The position numbers and the translations under genes are program-made. DNA of 64,000 bases, from the NCBI GenBank assembly GCA_947565425.1, contig CANOFW010000007.1:1-64000 (forward strand), given 5' to 3'. This document shows positions 16,605 through 26,130 of this stretch, piece by piece. Position 1 is the first letter of the stretch, and each line of letters opens with the position of its first letter. Below the pieces are notes generated by a model. The model did not search any database and had not been told where the DNA came from. It saw only the letters and a program-made list of their open reading frames with translations. This stretch comes from an uncultured Lachnospiraceae bacterium. GTDB taxonomy: Bacteria > Bacillota > Clostridia > Lachnospirales > Lachnospiraceae.

Positions 16605-16877
16605 CTTCTTTCCTTTCCTGTAAAAATTGGGGCCGCTTGTTGCAAAACTCCAATACTAACATGATTTAAAATAGAATTCCCACTTTTCACACGTGACTTT
16701 TATTATACAAAAAGATACTCCGGGGATTTCTTCAATCTCCGGAATATCCTCTTTCGCTATATATAGCTGTAATCCTTGCCAATCTACAACAAAATGAACA
16801 AGTTCACTTCAGCTATTTATTATGAGAACAAAGCGGACAAGTCCACAGGGGCTCCCTAAATTCCTCAATCATGAGGG

Positions 16878-17011
16878 ACTTGGCTGCTTTGCTGCGCCGA
16901 GCACAGTCGCTTTAGCGACATATTTCCTCTTGTGCGAGTGCGCATTATTGTTTTTATCTTATAGGAAAGACACTTTCGCGCTTTAGCGTGACAAGGTCTT
17001 CCCTATAAGAT
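16878..17011. repeat. interspersed hairpin repeat, copy B
   Basis: Nearly the same sequence as 15910-16041. The long stem ATCTTATAGGAAAG (16956-16969) pairs with CTTCCCTATAAGAT (16998-17011) with one mismatch, and the inner GCGCTTTAGCG replaces the inner stem of copy A. It ends 7 bp from the galM stop codon. The remainder of the greA/galM gap (16605-16877) shows no gene; both copies are preceded by AACAAAGCG, at 15891 and 16828. Confidence 0.75.
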
Positions 17012-17017
17012 GAGAAA

Positions 17018-18061
17018 TTATTTCACATAGAAACGATAAATCGTTTTTGTTGTAAATACATCCCCAGCTTTCACAATCGGAGAAGGAACATTCTCCTGAT
17101 TCATGGCATTGGGATAGAATTGGGATTCCAGGCAGAAACCACAACGTTTGCAGTACGCCTTGCCTCCCTTACCAATCTGATCACCGATAAAATTACCGGC
17201 ATAAAGCTGTACGCCACAGCAATCGGTTGACGCTTCCATGGCAATCCCCGTCTTTTCACAGTAAGCATTTGCCATCACTTTCATCTCGCCTGCTTTATCA
17301 CTGAGAACATAATTATGATCATAACCGCCGGTATACTTTAACTGCTCAAAATCAGCTTCAATGTCTTGTCCAATCGGCTTCATGGTCCGAAAATCCATAG
17401 GTGTCCCCTCTACCGGTGCAATCTCGCCTGTAGGGATGGACTTGGAATCACGAACCGGATTGTAGGATTCTGCCAAAATCTGAAGCTGCTGATCCATCGC
17501 AGAGCCACTGTCATGTCCGCCCAAATTAAAATAGGAATGATTCGTGAAATTCATGACCGTCGTTTTATCTGCTTCTCCACGGTAACTAATCTCCACTGCA
17601 TCCTCATCTGTCAGCGTATATGTAACTTCAACCTTGAGGTTCCCGGGAAATCCCTGCTCTTCCTCCGTGCTGAGATGGAAAAACGTAATACTGTTATCTG
17701 TGCGCTCTTTCACCTCCCACACAACACGATCAAAACCATTCGGGCCGCTGTGAAGATTGTTCTCATTCTCATTTGCGGGGATCTTACAGAGCTTACCATC
17801 AATCATCATCTGCGCATTGTCGATGCGGTTGCCGTTCCTGCCAATGGTTGCCCCAAAGTAACAAGTATGGCTGTCATATTCTGCTGCCTCGTCGTATCCT
17901 AATACCACGTCACGAATAACGCCATCCTTATCTGGAATCAATACAGATACCAGTGTTGCACCATGATCGGACACTTTGATTACCGTATGCTTCTTATTCT
18001 CCAATGTGTACAGAGATGCTTTTTCCCCGCGCTGGTTCACTCCAAATGCTAATGCCTCCAT
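17018..18061 (-). CDS. galM: aldose 1-epimerase (galactose mutarotase)
   Basis: This 347-residue cytoplasmic enzyme interconverts alpha and beta anomers of galactose or glucose. Conserved residues are visible: Asn/Arg in ATIGRNGNRIDNA, the catalytic His in FTNHSYFNLGGHDSG, the substrate Asp region in GYDHNYVL, and the catalytic Glu region near LESQFYPNAMNQ. AAGGAGG precedes the ATG. The gene is alone on its strand and probably supports use of galactose released by secreted glycosidases such as the GH97-type protein in this window. Confidence 0.94.
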   Translation of the reverse strand: MEALAFGVNQRGEKASLYTLENKKHTVIKVSDHGATLVSVLIPDKDGVIRDVVLGYDEAAEYDSHTCYFGATIGRNGNRIDNAQMMIDGKLCKIPANENENNLHSGPNGFDRVVWEVKERTDNSITFFHLSTEEEQGFPGNLKVEVTYTLTDEDAVEISYRGEADKTTVMNFTNHSYFNLGGHDSGSAMDQQLQILAESYNPVRDSKSIPTGEIAPVEGTPMDFRTMKPIGQDIEADFEQLKYTGGYDHNYVLSDKAGEMKVMANAYCEKTGIAMEASTDCCGVQLYAGNFIGDQIGKGGKAYCKRCGFCLESQFYPNAMNQENVPSPIVKAGDVFTTKTIYRFYVK

Positions 18062-18191
18062 TGCTTTATTACCTCCTTCTTATTGCTTATGTATATATCA
18101 TAGTTCCCTATCATTCTGGAAACAGCTATACTACCTTTATTTTATACTGCTGTTGTGGTAATTACAAGACATTTTTGCATCCGCCCTGCTA

Positions 18192-19010
18192 TTATGCCCC
18201 GATCAACTTGTCGGACTTTAAAATATGGTTGGACAACCAGCCAAACAAGAACTCTATCAGTTCTTCTAAGTATTCCTGCTGATTCTGATCTACCTGTTCT
18301 AAATCAATATCTTCTAACTTGGACACAAACGCTTGGTGAGCCATTTTCTGAGCGCTCAACCCCGGATATTGTATGCTCTCCATGTATTCTTCCTCGTCCC
18401 GGAAATGTTCTTTCGTATACTCTCTGAGTTCATTCAATATCCCCACAATCTCATCATATTTATCGTGCAAAAGTTCGGCTTTTACCAGCTCATTTGCCCT
18501 TCCTATAATTTCAAATAAGGTCTCGTGCTCCCCATCAATCAACGGAATCCCCGTTAGATACTGTTCTGTAAATTTACAGGGATTCTCCTGCTCTCTCCAT
18601 TCTTCCTTAGAAGGCATTTTACCAATCAGAATATCGCTGCTTAAAATATGCCGGTACAACCAACGGGTCAGATAGCGCATCAGCTCCTCCAATGTCTCCT
18701 GCTGTCCCTGCATCTCATCAATATTGGAAAAATCCATAACATCTATTTTTTCCCGAAACTCCATATGTTGTTTCTTTTGCAGTTCTAGCTCCGGGTCGTT
18801 AATTGCCGCCATATGCGCTTCCTCGTTTGCAAAATGAATATCCGCATATTTTTTTAATTCCTCTAATATATCCTGTACCTGATGATACTTGTCTTGCAAA
18901 ATATCGTTATGTAACAATTCCAACGTTTCATTGAGCAGACTGAACAGTTTTTCATGCTCTTCATCCACCTTCTCAATTCCTGTCAGACAATCTTCCGTAA
19001 AACGGTACAT
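18192..19010 (-). CDS. double-domain bacteriohemerythrin
   Basis: This 272-residue soluble protein has two tandem hemerythrin domains (~1-130 and ~140-272). Hemerythrins bind O2 or sense it with a di-iron site whose canonical ligands are H, HxxxE, HxxxH and HxxxxD. Both domains keep DxxH (DEEHEKLF, DGEHETLF), HFxxEE (HFANEE, HFRDEE) and HxxxxD (HILSSD, HILKSD). In the HxxxH position both read Q-x3-H (QKKQH, QKMAH), so one iron ligand is Gln in each domain. In an anaerobe it may buffer or sense oxygen or NO. It has its own promoter. Confidence 0.9.
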   Translation of the reverse strand: MYRFTEDCLTGIEKVDEEHEKLFSLLNETLELLHNDILQDKYHQVQDILEELKKYADIHFANEEAHMAAINDPELELQKKQHMEFREKIDVMDFSNIDEMQGQQETLEELMRYLTRWLYRHILSSDILIGKMPSKEEWREQENPCKFTEQYLTGIPLIDGEHETLFEIIGRANELVKAELLHDKYDEIVGILNELREYTKEHFRDEEEYMESIQYPGLSAQKMAHQAFVSKLEDIDLEQVDQNQQEYLEELIEFLFGWLSNHILKSDKLIGA

Positions 19011-19061
19011 ATGCTACACTTCCTTTCTCCCATTTTATCATTGGGTCAGTTCTGCCCCTCT

Positions 19062-19090
19062 ATTATAATGCATCCAGCAAAAGCAGACAA
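19062..19090 (-). promoter_or_regulatory. promoter of the bacteriohemerythrin gene
   Basis: On the minus strand TTGTCT (19085-19090) and TATAAT (19062-19067) are 17 bp apart, 51 bp upstream of the ATG. Confidence 0.65.
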
Positions 19091-19120
19091 CAGCTTTTTT
19101 CAAGGATTTTTTTATGTCTT

Positions 19121-19206
19121 CCTTTTGTGCGAGTGCGCATAATTGTTTTCATATGATAGGAAATACACTTTTACACTTTAGCGCAACAAAGTGCTTCCTG
19201 TAAGAT
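19121..19206. repeat. interspersed hairpin repeat, copy C (partial)
   Basis: Shares TTGTGCGAGTGCGCATAATT and the GATAGGAAA...CACTTTAGCGCAAC...CTTCCTGTAAGATG arms with copies A and B, but lacks the left ~50 bp and has more mismatches. It lies just beyond the terminator of the large lyase gene. Confidence 0.65.
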
Positions 19207-19241
19207 GAAAAAAGCCGAACCCTTTTTATCAGGCCCGGCTT
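19207..19241 (-). terminator. Rho-independent terminator of the lyase-like gene
   Basis: Read on the minus strand, AAGCCGGGCC...GGTTCGGCTT is followed by a T run. It lies 28 bp after the stop codon of the large secreted protein. Confidence 0.8.
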
Positions 19242-19268
19242 CCCTTCCCGTAATCCAATATCTATCGT

Positions 19269-22200
19269 TTAGTTTTTGACTTTTACGCGTATTATTTTAG
19301 AGTAAGGACCAGTCACTCGCTTGCCTTTTTCTGTATCGTAAGGACGTACTTTTACATAGAGCGTTTTTACGCCCTTCTTAGCCTTGAACACAGCCTTTAC
19401 CACAGAGGCTTTCTTTATAGTCTTTACGGCCTTAAAACCTTTGTTTTTCTTCGTAGAAGTATAGACGATATAACCTTTGGCCCCTTTTAGTTTCTTCCAG
19501 GAAACAGTGATTTTCCTGCCCTTGCCGGATTTTACTTTTGCCTTAGGATTTGCCAGGACTTTCACCTTCGCGTACTTCGTACTCAATTTGCTGTTACATT
19601 GCGCATTTTTTGCTCTCGCAAGCACTTTATAATAGTAAGTCTTTGCGCCTTTCACCTTTTTGTCAATGTAGCTGACGCTTCTGGTATTGGCAATTTTCTG
19701 ATACCCGCCGCTTACTTTTGTGGAACGGTATATGTCATAGCTTACTGCACCGCTGACCTTAGCAAAACTTACTTTAACTGCTCTTCCGGTAGACTGCTGC
19801 ACAGCTTTGACTGTCTTAACCACGTTCAAGGGCGCCGGTCTTACCGGGTTGTCAGGGTTGTCAGGATTTTCCGGGTTATCCGGATTTTCTGGGTTATCCG
19901 GGTTGTCGGGGTTGTCAGGATTGTCAGGATTTTCCGGCTCTTTCTTCTGTAAACCGTCAATTGCCTCTTGCAAGGCTTTTATCGCTGATTGTAAAACTTC
20001 CTCCGTCTCTACCTCACTTGCAACTCCCTCTGCCGTTTGAATTGCCGCCTGTAAGTTTCCGTAACTTTCCTCCGTATAGTCGCCTTTTTCTATTTTCTTC
20101 GCCTCCGCGATGAGATTCAGCAATTCTGTCTTATCTAAGACGATAAGTCCATCAATTGCTGCCTGCAACGCTGCTACGGCTTCATCTAATTCCGTCTGCG
20201 TCAATGCATTCACCCTTACCTGTTTCGCCGTCTCAATCGCCGTCTGTAAGGCCGCATAGCTTCCATCCGTATAATCACCCTGCGCAATCGTCTTTGCCTC
20301 AGCAATCTTAGCTGCCAAAGCTTCATAATTGAGCGATTTTCTTTCCAGTCCATCCACAGCATTCTGCAAAGACTGCATCGCCGCCACAAGTTCCTCCTGC
20401 GAAACTACCGTATCAACCGCTTTGCGCGCAAGTTTCACTGCTGCCTGCAAAGCCGCATAACTCTCCTGCGTATAATACTCTGCATTAATCACCTTTGCTG
20501 CTAAGATTTGCTCTTTCAATGGTCTTGGATTTACAATCTTACCTTCCAAGATATCAACATCCCGCTCTGTAAAAGCATAATTGTAAATAGAAATATCATC
20601 TAACAATCCCTGATAAAATTCACCACTTCCCCAATTTGCTTTGCCAATCTGTAAGATGCTATTTCCACCTAGGATCTCTTTCAAGCTTCCATTGGCAGCC
20701 CTTTCCTGGGCAAGTATTCCATTAACGTAAATTCTAGTGTAATCTGCTCCATATACAACCACGATGTGATTCCAGCCTGCCGGACAATCTGCTGTCGGTA
20801 CTTCCTGCCGACCGTTCAAATATCGCTCTGCCGTAACCTTGCCGCTATTCTCCAAAATTCCCAGATAATTTTCGCGATTGAATACTTGCACATCTCCATT
20901 GGACGCCGCAAAAAATGCCCAGTTGGTAGCGCTTCTTCCCGCGTTACTATAGTAAGATACCGTAATTTCTTCCGCTCCCGTCAATACGGGGGAGCCATCT
21001 TCCTTCGTCACGTTCAGCCAAACGCTTCCCGTTCCATCTAAGGATAAAACCTTCCCTCTCTCAGCGTCATCGACAAGAGTAGGCGTACCGTTTGTCTGAA
21101 CCTTCAGACCGGGACTTACGATACCGCCCTCACCGTCAAAGGAAATCTCCCCCAGCACTTCTTCCGCGTCTGATGCCAGTTCATAATAAACTTCCTCTGC
21201 TTTCTGCAACACATCCAGATTGGTGACAAGTTTCTTTTCCTCTTCCGTCAGGCTGTCGTATAACTCACGTGCCTGCGCAATCTTTGTCCTTGCGTCAAGG
21301 TTTGCCTCCACAAGCCCGATCACATTGATTTGGTGAATGGTATGTTCAATCTTCTTCACATCCAACGCAAATCCTAAATACGCTTGTGCTTCCGCCTTAA
21401 TATCTGCTTCTGTCATCGCTGTTCCCAGAATTTTAAAATGATCCAGATACCCCTTATAGTATTCACCATTTCCCCAGTTTCCTTTGCCAATCTGAAGAAT
21501 GCTGTTTTCTCCGAAAATATCTGACAATGCGATGCTGCTATCCTTACTGTCTTTTTCTTCTCCGTTTATGTAAAGTGTACTTTTGTCCGCGGTATACACG
21601 ATTGTTACATAAATCCAGTTGGAAGTATCTACGCTAGATACGCTTGCTGACTGTGGCCTCTCGCCGCTATTTTTATAGCGCTCTGCCGTTATTGTACCTT
21701 CAAATTCCAGTGCTCCAAGATACGTCTCCTGATTTACTTCCTGAGCATTATCATTGGGTGCTGCAAAAAACATCCAATTGCTATTTCCCGATTCCGGACT
21801 TGCCGCAAACGAAATGGTTAGCTCATCTCTTCCTGTCAACAGGCTGCTGCCATCCCCTTTGGTGACGCTTAACCATTTACCATCTCCGTCCAGGTACAAG
21901 GCGCCATTCCTGATTGCAAATTCTCCTGTCGCCACTGCTTGGCCGCCAATCAAGCCGTTCTCTTCATCGTCAAAGGTAAAATCAACAAGATAGTTGCTCA
22001 TTGCCGTCTCCGCCGCTGCCAACTCGGATAAATTTGTAACCTGAGCCAATTCTTCTCCACTTAGAAGATCACAAATCTGTCTTGCCTCAATTACTTTACG
22101 GCTGCACTCCGGCGTCAAGACAACTTCACCAATCGCAGATATCTTAGACTTTGCCTCCTCAATCGTTGTCTTTTTACCAATCAACGCCTGCTGCGCGTCT

Positions 22201-25200
22201 TTCAGCGCCTTTGCCGCAGATTCCGCTTTGTCGTTCGTAATTCCTTCATCGCTTGTCTCCGCCGCATACATTTGCTGAACATTTTTTAATGCTTTCACAT
22301 ACGGAGCCCAGCTCTTAACCGTATACTCTGATTCCTTTCCTTCCTCTACAGCATCGTACAAGGCTTCGTCCACACGCATCCACGCCTGTACCTTGCTCAA
22401 GCCTTCTGTAGCTACATCCACCTCAGTCTGCGTAGCCTCTTCTTTCGCCAGTACACTCTGCGCTTTCTGTAAAGAGGTCTGATACGTATGCCAGCGGTTT
22501 CTCTCCTGGCTATACTTCTCCTCTTCTTCTGCATACTGTTTATCTAACACAGTCTTTAACTGGCTCTTATCGACATATTTCAGCGCTTCCTGCATGACCT
22601 CATCTGCGCTCCATGCTCTGGAAACAATTTTGAAATTATCAATCAATCCCTGGAAAAACTCGCCGGTTCCCCAATTTGCTTTACCAATCTGCCAGATACT
22701 ATCGCCTTCAAGAATCTCATACAGCGGAACATCACTCTTGATGGTCTGTTTCTTCTCACCATTGTCATAGATTGTGACCTCATCCTCTGTAAATACTACT
22801 GCAATATGGTGCCAGATATTGGCGCGCCCTTCCGTTTCCGCATACTCTGCACGCTTGCCCTGATTCTTAAAACGCTGCGCCGTGATGCTTCCATTATCGT
22901 CTATTATGCCAATATACTGCTCCCATTCAAATGTCGGGCTCACACTGTCTGGCGCTGCGTAGAGTACCCAGCCGACGCCGCCTTCTTTTTTCACCTGTAA
23001 AGAGACTGTCATCTCTTTGAGCAGACCTCCAGAAACCAGGGAACTGCCATCCGTCTTCGTCACTTTAAGAAAATCACGCCAGCCATCCAAATAAACCGCC
23101 TTGCCGTCATCGTGATCCCGAAGGCTGTAAGAGCCACTTGCAACTGCTGTTCCCCCAACAAATCCTTTTCCTGCTTCATCAAATGAGAAATCCGCTAAAA
23201 CCTCCGGCAGACTTGCTGTTGCATATTCGGCAGCTTCTACCAGCGCTTCATTTTCCGTCATCACATGGCCCATGATTTTGAAATTATCTATGGCCCCTTT
23301 ATAAATTTTACCCGTCGCCAAATTTGCCTTTCCAATCTGCATGATACTGTTTTCATCCAGAATATCAGAAATCGCATAATTCCTTGCCGTCCTTGCCAGC
23401 TCCTTGCCGTTTACATACAAAATTGTCTCCGTTTGGGTAATTACTACCGCCACTTTGTACCAACTGTCAACTCCCACTTCATTGCCAACTGCGGCAGAAG
23501 CCGCTGAAATGGCGCCATTTTTGCACACTTCTGCTGTGACAACTCCATCTTTCTCCTTTAAACCAAAATACGTCGCGCTCCCCTGCGCCTGATTCGCTTT
23601 CTGCGGCGCCACATAGAAGAGCCAATTCTCATTACCTGCCTGGGGACGCACATCGGCAGAAATTGTAAACTCGTTCTCTCCTGTGAGAATACTTTTCCCA
23701 GTTGTCGTCACAATCGTCTGAAATCCGCTTTGTCCGTCAAGCGATAACGCTTTACCATCTCCATGCGCCTCTAACACATGAGCTCCCTGCAAAGAAGCAT
23801 AATCTGTGTGAAAACCGCTCTCCTCATCGTCAAATGTGAATTCAGCAGCTTCTTCCGTGGCTTTTTCCACTTTCCAACGCTGTGCCGGGTTATTGGAATT
23901 CCAATAAGAACCCCAAGCGTCGTTACGCCACTGTACAATGCGGGCGTCATCCTCGGTACTATTGTTCTCCAATGCCAAAACAAGAAAGTTCAGCGACGGC
24001 ACAATCCGAAAAGAACCATCGTTTTCTGCCAGAAATGCAAAACTCTGCGTGAAAGAGTCGACCGCATCTGCGGTGCCTATCTGCGTTCCATAAGAATAAT
24101 AGCCATAGTGATCTTCTGCATTGCCATTGCTGTTAAGCTGCATACGCTTACCGGTTACCATATTCGTAAGCGTATATTCACCGTCGCCCTTGTTCTTAAT
24201 CTGCCACCATTCATCCTTCCTGGTTCCCTTCGCTGCCGAGGCAAGATTACCCTCGTCATTTACAACCAGGGATTTCCCGCTGGACGCAGACAAAATCCGG
24301 TACACACCGTCTGTCAAATCGCCCTCTACCGGCTCATCCTTTACACGTGTGTCCAGGTTGGCATATGTCAGGCTGTACCACCCCAGCTCATCTAAACTGT
24401 TGCCTGGCGCACCCTCAATATATGTCCCCTGAGTATTCTTTATCATTTGCTCCATATTGGGCATGGAAAGCCCCTTACGATTCACATAATGATTGTACAT
24501 TTGATAATAAATGGGACGCCAATTCCCCCGCTGGTAAGGATTGATACCTGCGCACCATTCAATTTGTCCATTTTTGCCTTTTCGGTATTCATAACCCGTG
24601 GAAGGTACGTCCTGTCCAAGATTGTTGTATTGTATGGTATATTCCACTGCTTTCATGAAACGATTATCCGACACATCATACAAGTTATCCCCCTGATTCC
24701 ACGCCGTCTCCATAATTACTCCGGCAAGTACAATTCCCAGATTTGTATGCCCCTGGTCGCGCACAGATTCTTGCCACTGCACAAGGGCGTCCTGTTCAAA
24801 AACATAAGGCATTGCATGATAAAAAGAACCGTTTCCTTTTCCCGTTTTGAAATAGTTAAGTGCGCGCTCATAGATATCTTCACGGTCACAATAAACGCCG
24901 ATAGAGATCATCGAAGCAAGATTCGCAAGCTCCCAGTTTGCCCAATAATTGCCGATATAGGCATCATTATGGCGAATCATAAAATCATCATTCATCGGAT
25001 AAAATACATTCAATAATAGTCTTTGCAGACCTTCGGTATCAAAATCGGGATGATCGCGCATCATTTCCCCGATATTGGCAAGCTCATATCCCTGAAGCCC
25101 TGCCGCAAGAAAACGGTCTGCATTTCCGACCAACCACTTCATATTTTCTGACCATGCATTGATAATCCGGCAAGCCGCCTCCCCATGCGCTTCGTCTCCG

Positions 25201-25655
25201 CTAAGTTTCCAAATCAGCGCATTCTGGTGCGCCCGTTTCACATCAATACGTAATTGGTTGATGCTATCACGGCCACCGCCTCTGGAAACTGTTTCTAAGG
25301 GACGCGGCCACCAATTTGGATTGGAATATGTGTCCCACCACAGAGCATCCCATGTCTCCTTATTCGGCGTCACTTCATTCTGCACATTTTCCCACATCTT
25401 CTCAAACCCTTCCTGGGTATAGAGCAAGCCTGGATGCTGAAAACGACTGCCTGTTGATGCCTGTTTTTGAATGGTACCGTTATCTGGGACATCCGTAACT
25501 TTTTCTTCCTGTGTCCCTTCTTCTGTCTCTTCTTTTGCTGCCTGCACTTCTAACCCTGGCAACGACAGGCTCCCGACGAGCATTGCCACCGCCAGCAAAA
25601 GAGATAGCAAAGCAGAACCCTTCTTGTTCTTTTTCTGTCTTACTTTCCTTGCCAC
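19269..25655 (-). CDS. giant secreted multidomain protein with alginate-lyase-like domain, LamG and FIVAR repeats
   Basis: A 2128-residue exported protein. Residues 1-39 are a signal peptide. About 65-440 form an alginate-lyase-superfamily (PF05426/PL38-like) domain: FQHPGLLYTQEGFEKMW, HNDAYIGNYWANWELANLA, QGHTNLG. About 448-595 resemble a ricin-type lectin domain (YRILSASSGKSLVV). Four LamG/concanavalin-like domains follow (~605-805, 818-1018, 1223-1411, 1501-1698), each with a version of LQIGKANWG; helical FIVAR-like segments lie between. Three FIVAR repeats (~1712-1905), a PDN/PEN linker (~1907-1937) and two Lys-rich Fn3-like domains close it. No LPXTG anchor is seen, so wall attachment would be through the basic tail. 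It probably depolymerises a uronate glycan; the substrate is unknown. The start codon is GTG after AGAGG. Confidence 0.8.
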   Translation of the reverse strand: MARKVRQKKNKKGSALLSLLLAVAMLVGSLSLPGLEVQAAKEETEEGTQEEKVTDVPDNGTIQKQASTGSRFQHPGLLYTQEGFEKMWENVQNEVTPNKETWDALWWDTYSNPNWWPRPLETVSRGGGRDSINQLRIDVKRAHQNALIWKLSGDEAHGEAACRIINAWSENMKWLVGNADRFLAAGLQGYELANIGEMMRDHPDFDTEGLQRLLLNVFYPMNDDFMIRHNDAYIGNYWANWELANLASMISIGVYCDREDIYERALNYFKTGKGNGSFYHAMPYVFEQDALVQWQESVRDQGHTNLGIVLAGVIMETAWNQGDNLYDVSDNRFMKAVEYTIQYNNLGQDVPSTGYEYRKGKNGQIEWCAGINPYQRGNWRPIYYQMYNHYVNRKGLSMPNMEQMIKNTQGTYIEGAPGNSLDELGWYSLTYANLDTRVKDEPVEGDLTDGVYRILSASSGKSLVVNDEGNLASAAKGTRKDEWWQIKNKGDGEYTLTNMVTGKRMQLNSNGNAEDHYGYYSYGTQIGTADAVDSFTQSFAFLAENDGSFRIVPSLNFLVLALENNSTEDDARIVQWRNDAWGSYWNSNNPAQRWKVEKATEEAAEFTFDDEESGFHTDYASLQGAHVLEAHGDGKALSLDGQSGFQTIVTTTGKSILTGENEFTISADVRPQAGNENWLFYVAPQKANQAQGSATYFGLKEKDGVVTAEVCKNGAISAASAAVGNEVGVDSWYKVAVVITQTETILYVNGKELARTARNYAISDILDENSIMQIGKANLATGKIYKGAIDNFKIMGHVMTENEALVEAAEYATASLPEVLADFSFDEAGKGFVGGTAVASGSYSLRDHDDGKAVYLDGWRDFLKVTKTDGSSLVSGGLLKEMTVSLQVKKEGGVGWVLYAAPDSVSPTFEWEQYIGIIDDNGSITAQRFKNQGKRAEYAETEGRANIWHHIAVVFTEDEVTIYDNGEKKQTIKSDVPLYEILEGDSIWQIGKANWGTGEFFQGLIDNFKIVSRAWSADEVMQEALKYVDKSQLKTVLDKQYAEEEEKYSQERNRWHTYQTSLQKAQSVLAKEEATQTEVDVATEGLSKVQAWMRVDEALYDAVEEGKESEYTVKSWAPYVKALKNVQQMYAAETSDEGITNDKAESAAKALKDAQQALIGKKTTIEEAKSKISAIGEVVLTPECSRKVIEARQICDLLSGEELAQVTNLSELAAAETAMSNYLVDFTFDDEENGLIGGQAVATGEFAIRNGALYLDGDGKWLSVTKGDGSSLLTGRDELTISFAASPESGNSNWMFFAAPNDNAQEVNQETYLGALEFEGTITAERYKNSGERPQSASVSSVDTSNWIYVTIVYTADKSTLYINGEEKDSKDSSIALSDIFGENSILQIGKGNWGNGEYYKGYLDHFKILGTAMTEADIKAEAQAYLGFALDVKKIEHTIHQINVIGLVEANLDARTKIAQARELYDSLTEEEKKLVTNLDVLQKAEEVYYELASDAEEVLGEISFDGEGGIVSPGLKVQTNGTPTLVDDAERGKVLSLDGTGSVWLNVTKEDGSPVLTGAEEITVSYYSNAGRSATNWAFFAASNGDVQVFNRENYLGILENSGKVTAERYLNGRQEVPTADCPAGWNHIVVVYGADYTRIYVNGILAQERAANGSLKEILGGNSILQIGKANWGSGEFYQGLLDDISIYNYAFTERDVDILEGKIVNPRPLKEQILAAKVINAEYYTQESYAALQAAVKLARKAVDTVVSQEELVAAMQSLQNAVDGLERKSLNYEALAAKIAEAKTIAQGDYTDGSYAALQTAIETAKQVRVNALTQTELDEAVAALQAAIDGLIVLDKTELLNLIAEAKKIEKGDYTEESYGNLQAAIQTAEGVASEVETEEVLQSAIKALQEAIDGLQKKEPENPDNPDNPDNPDNPENPDNPENPDNPDNPVRPAPLNVVKTVKAVQQSTGRAVKVSFAKVSGAVSYDIYRSTKVSGGYQKIANTRSVSYIDKKVKGAKTYYYKVLARAKNAQCNSKLSTKYAKVKVLANPKAKVKSGKGRKITVSWKKLKGAKGYIVYTSTKKNKGFKAVKTIKKASVVKAVFKAKKGVKTLYVKVRPYDTEKGKRVTGPYSKIIRVKVKN
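19846..19935. repeat. 9-bp tandem repeats encoding Asn-Pro-Asp/Glu linker
   Basis: About ten degenerate 9-bp units encode NPDNPDNP/NPEN in the linker before the Fn3-like tail of the large lyase-like protein. Such a linker is typical of wall-spanning Gram-positive proteins, and the repeats are prone to length change. Confidence 0.85.
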
Positions 25656-25811
25656 GATTCCTCTTTCCTTTCCTTCTTTATAATTCTTTTTGATATTATA
25701 GTATCTTTTTCATTGTAAAACAAATATATTTCCGCGCCAAAAATGCGCAATTTCGATTATTTTTATGTCTTTCATTTTAGCTCTTAAGTCTATTAGGGCA
25801 AAGATACAAAC

Positions 25812-25994
25812 TTGTCGCACAAATGTATTTACTCGTTCAAAAGGTCTTGCCGCTATCGCGGCAAAGACAGAATGCACAAAAATCACTCTGGGAAGCTAGC
25901 TTCACAAGATAATTTTTGTGCATGTTGTTTACATTGCGGAGCAATGCAAACCTTTTGAACGAATCATAACTTGTGATTTATGTTAGTGCGACAA
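25812..25994. repeat. nested inverted-repeat element (MITE-like)
   Basis: Three concentric complementary pairs are present: TTGTCGCAC (25812-25820) with GTGCGACAA (25986-25994); GTTCAAAAGGT (25835-25845) with ACCTTTTGAAC (25950-25960); TGCACAAAAAT (25873-25883) with ATTTTTGTGCA (25912-25922). Small hairpins GCCGC/GCGGC and CATTGC/GCAATG sit between them. CCTTTTGAACGAATC occurs twice (25951 and 25998). No ORF is present. 25656-25811 is AT-rich and holds the unidentified promoter of the lyase-like gene. Confidence 0.6.
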
Positions 25995-26038
25995 CCCCCT
26001 TTTGAACGAATCTGCGCCTAGTATTTACCAGTCTTTAT

Positions 26039-26090
26039 TGTCAACTATTTTATTCATATTGTTGACATTTTCCCTCTTTTCTATTATACT
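26039..26090 (+). promoter_or_regulatory. biotin operon promoter with BirA-type operator
   Basis: The half-sites TGTCAAC (26039-26045) and GTTGACA (26061-26067) are perfect complements 15 bp apart, matching the layout of Firmicute BirA operators. The right half contains TTGACA (26062-26067), which is the -35 box; TATACT (26085-26090) follows after 17 bp. Biotin-loaded BirA bound here would block RNA polymerase. bioB starts 40 bp downstream. Confidence 0.8.
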
Positions 26091-26130
26091 ATCACTCAGA
26101 TTAAAAAACTAATTCTATAAAGGAGACATT

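Noticed and set aside
19846-19935. Possible CRISPR-like or satellite array
   Set aside because: The 9-bp units have no spacers and are in frame as a protein linker.
19807-20040. Plus-strand ORF reading GLSGLSGFSG, collagen-like
   Set aside because: It is the antisense of the PDN/PEN linker repeats in the large lyase-like gene; the sense strand has the signal peptide and domains.
23778-25016. Long plus-strand ORFs within the lyase-like gene
   Set aside because: Antisense shadows of conserved lyase and LamG domains.
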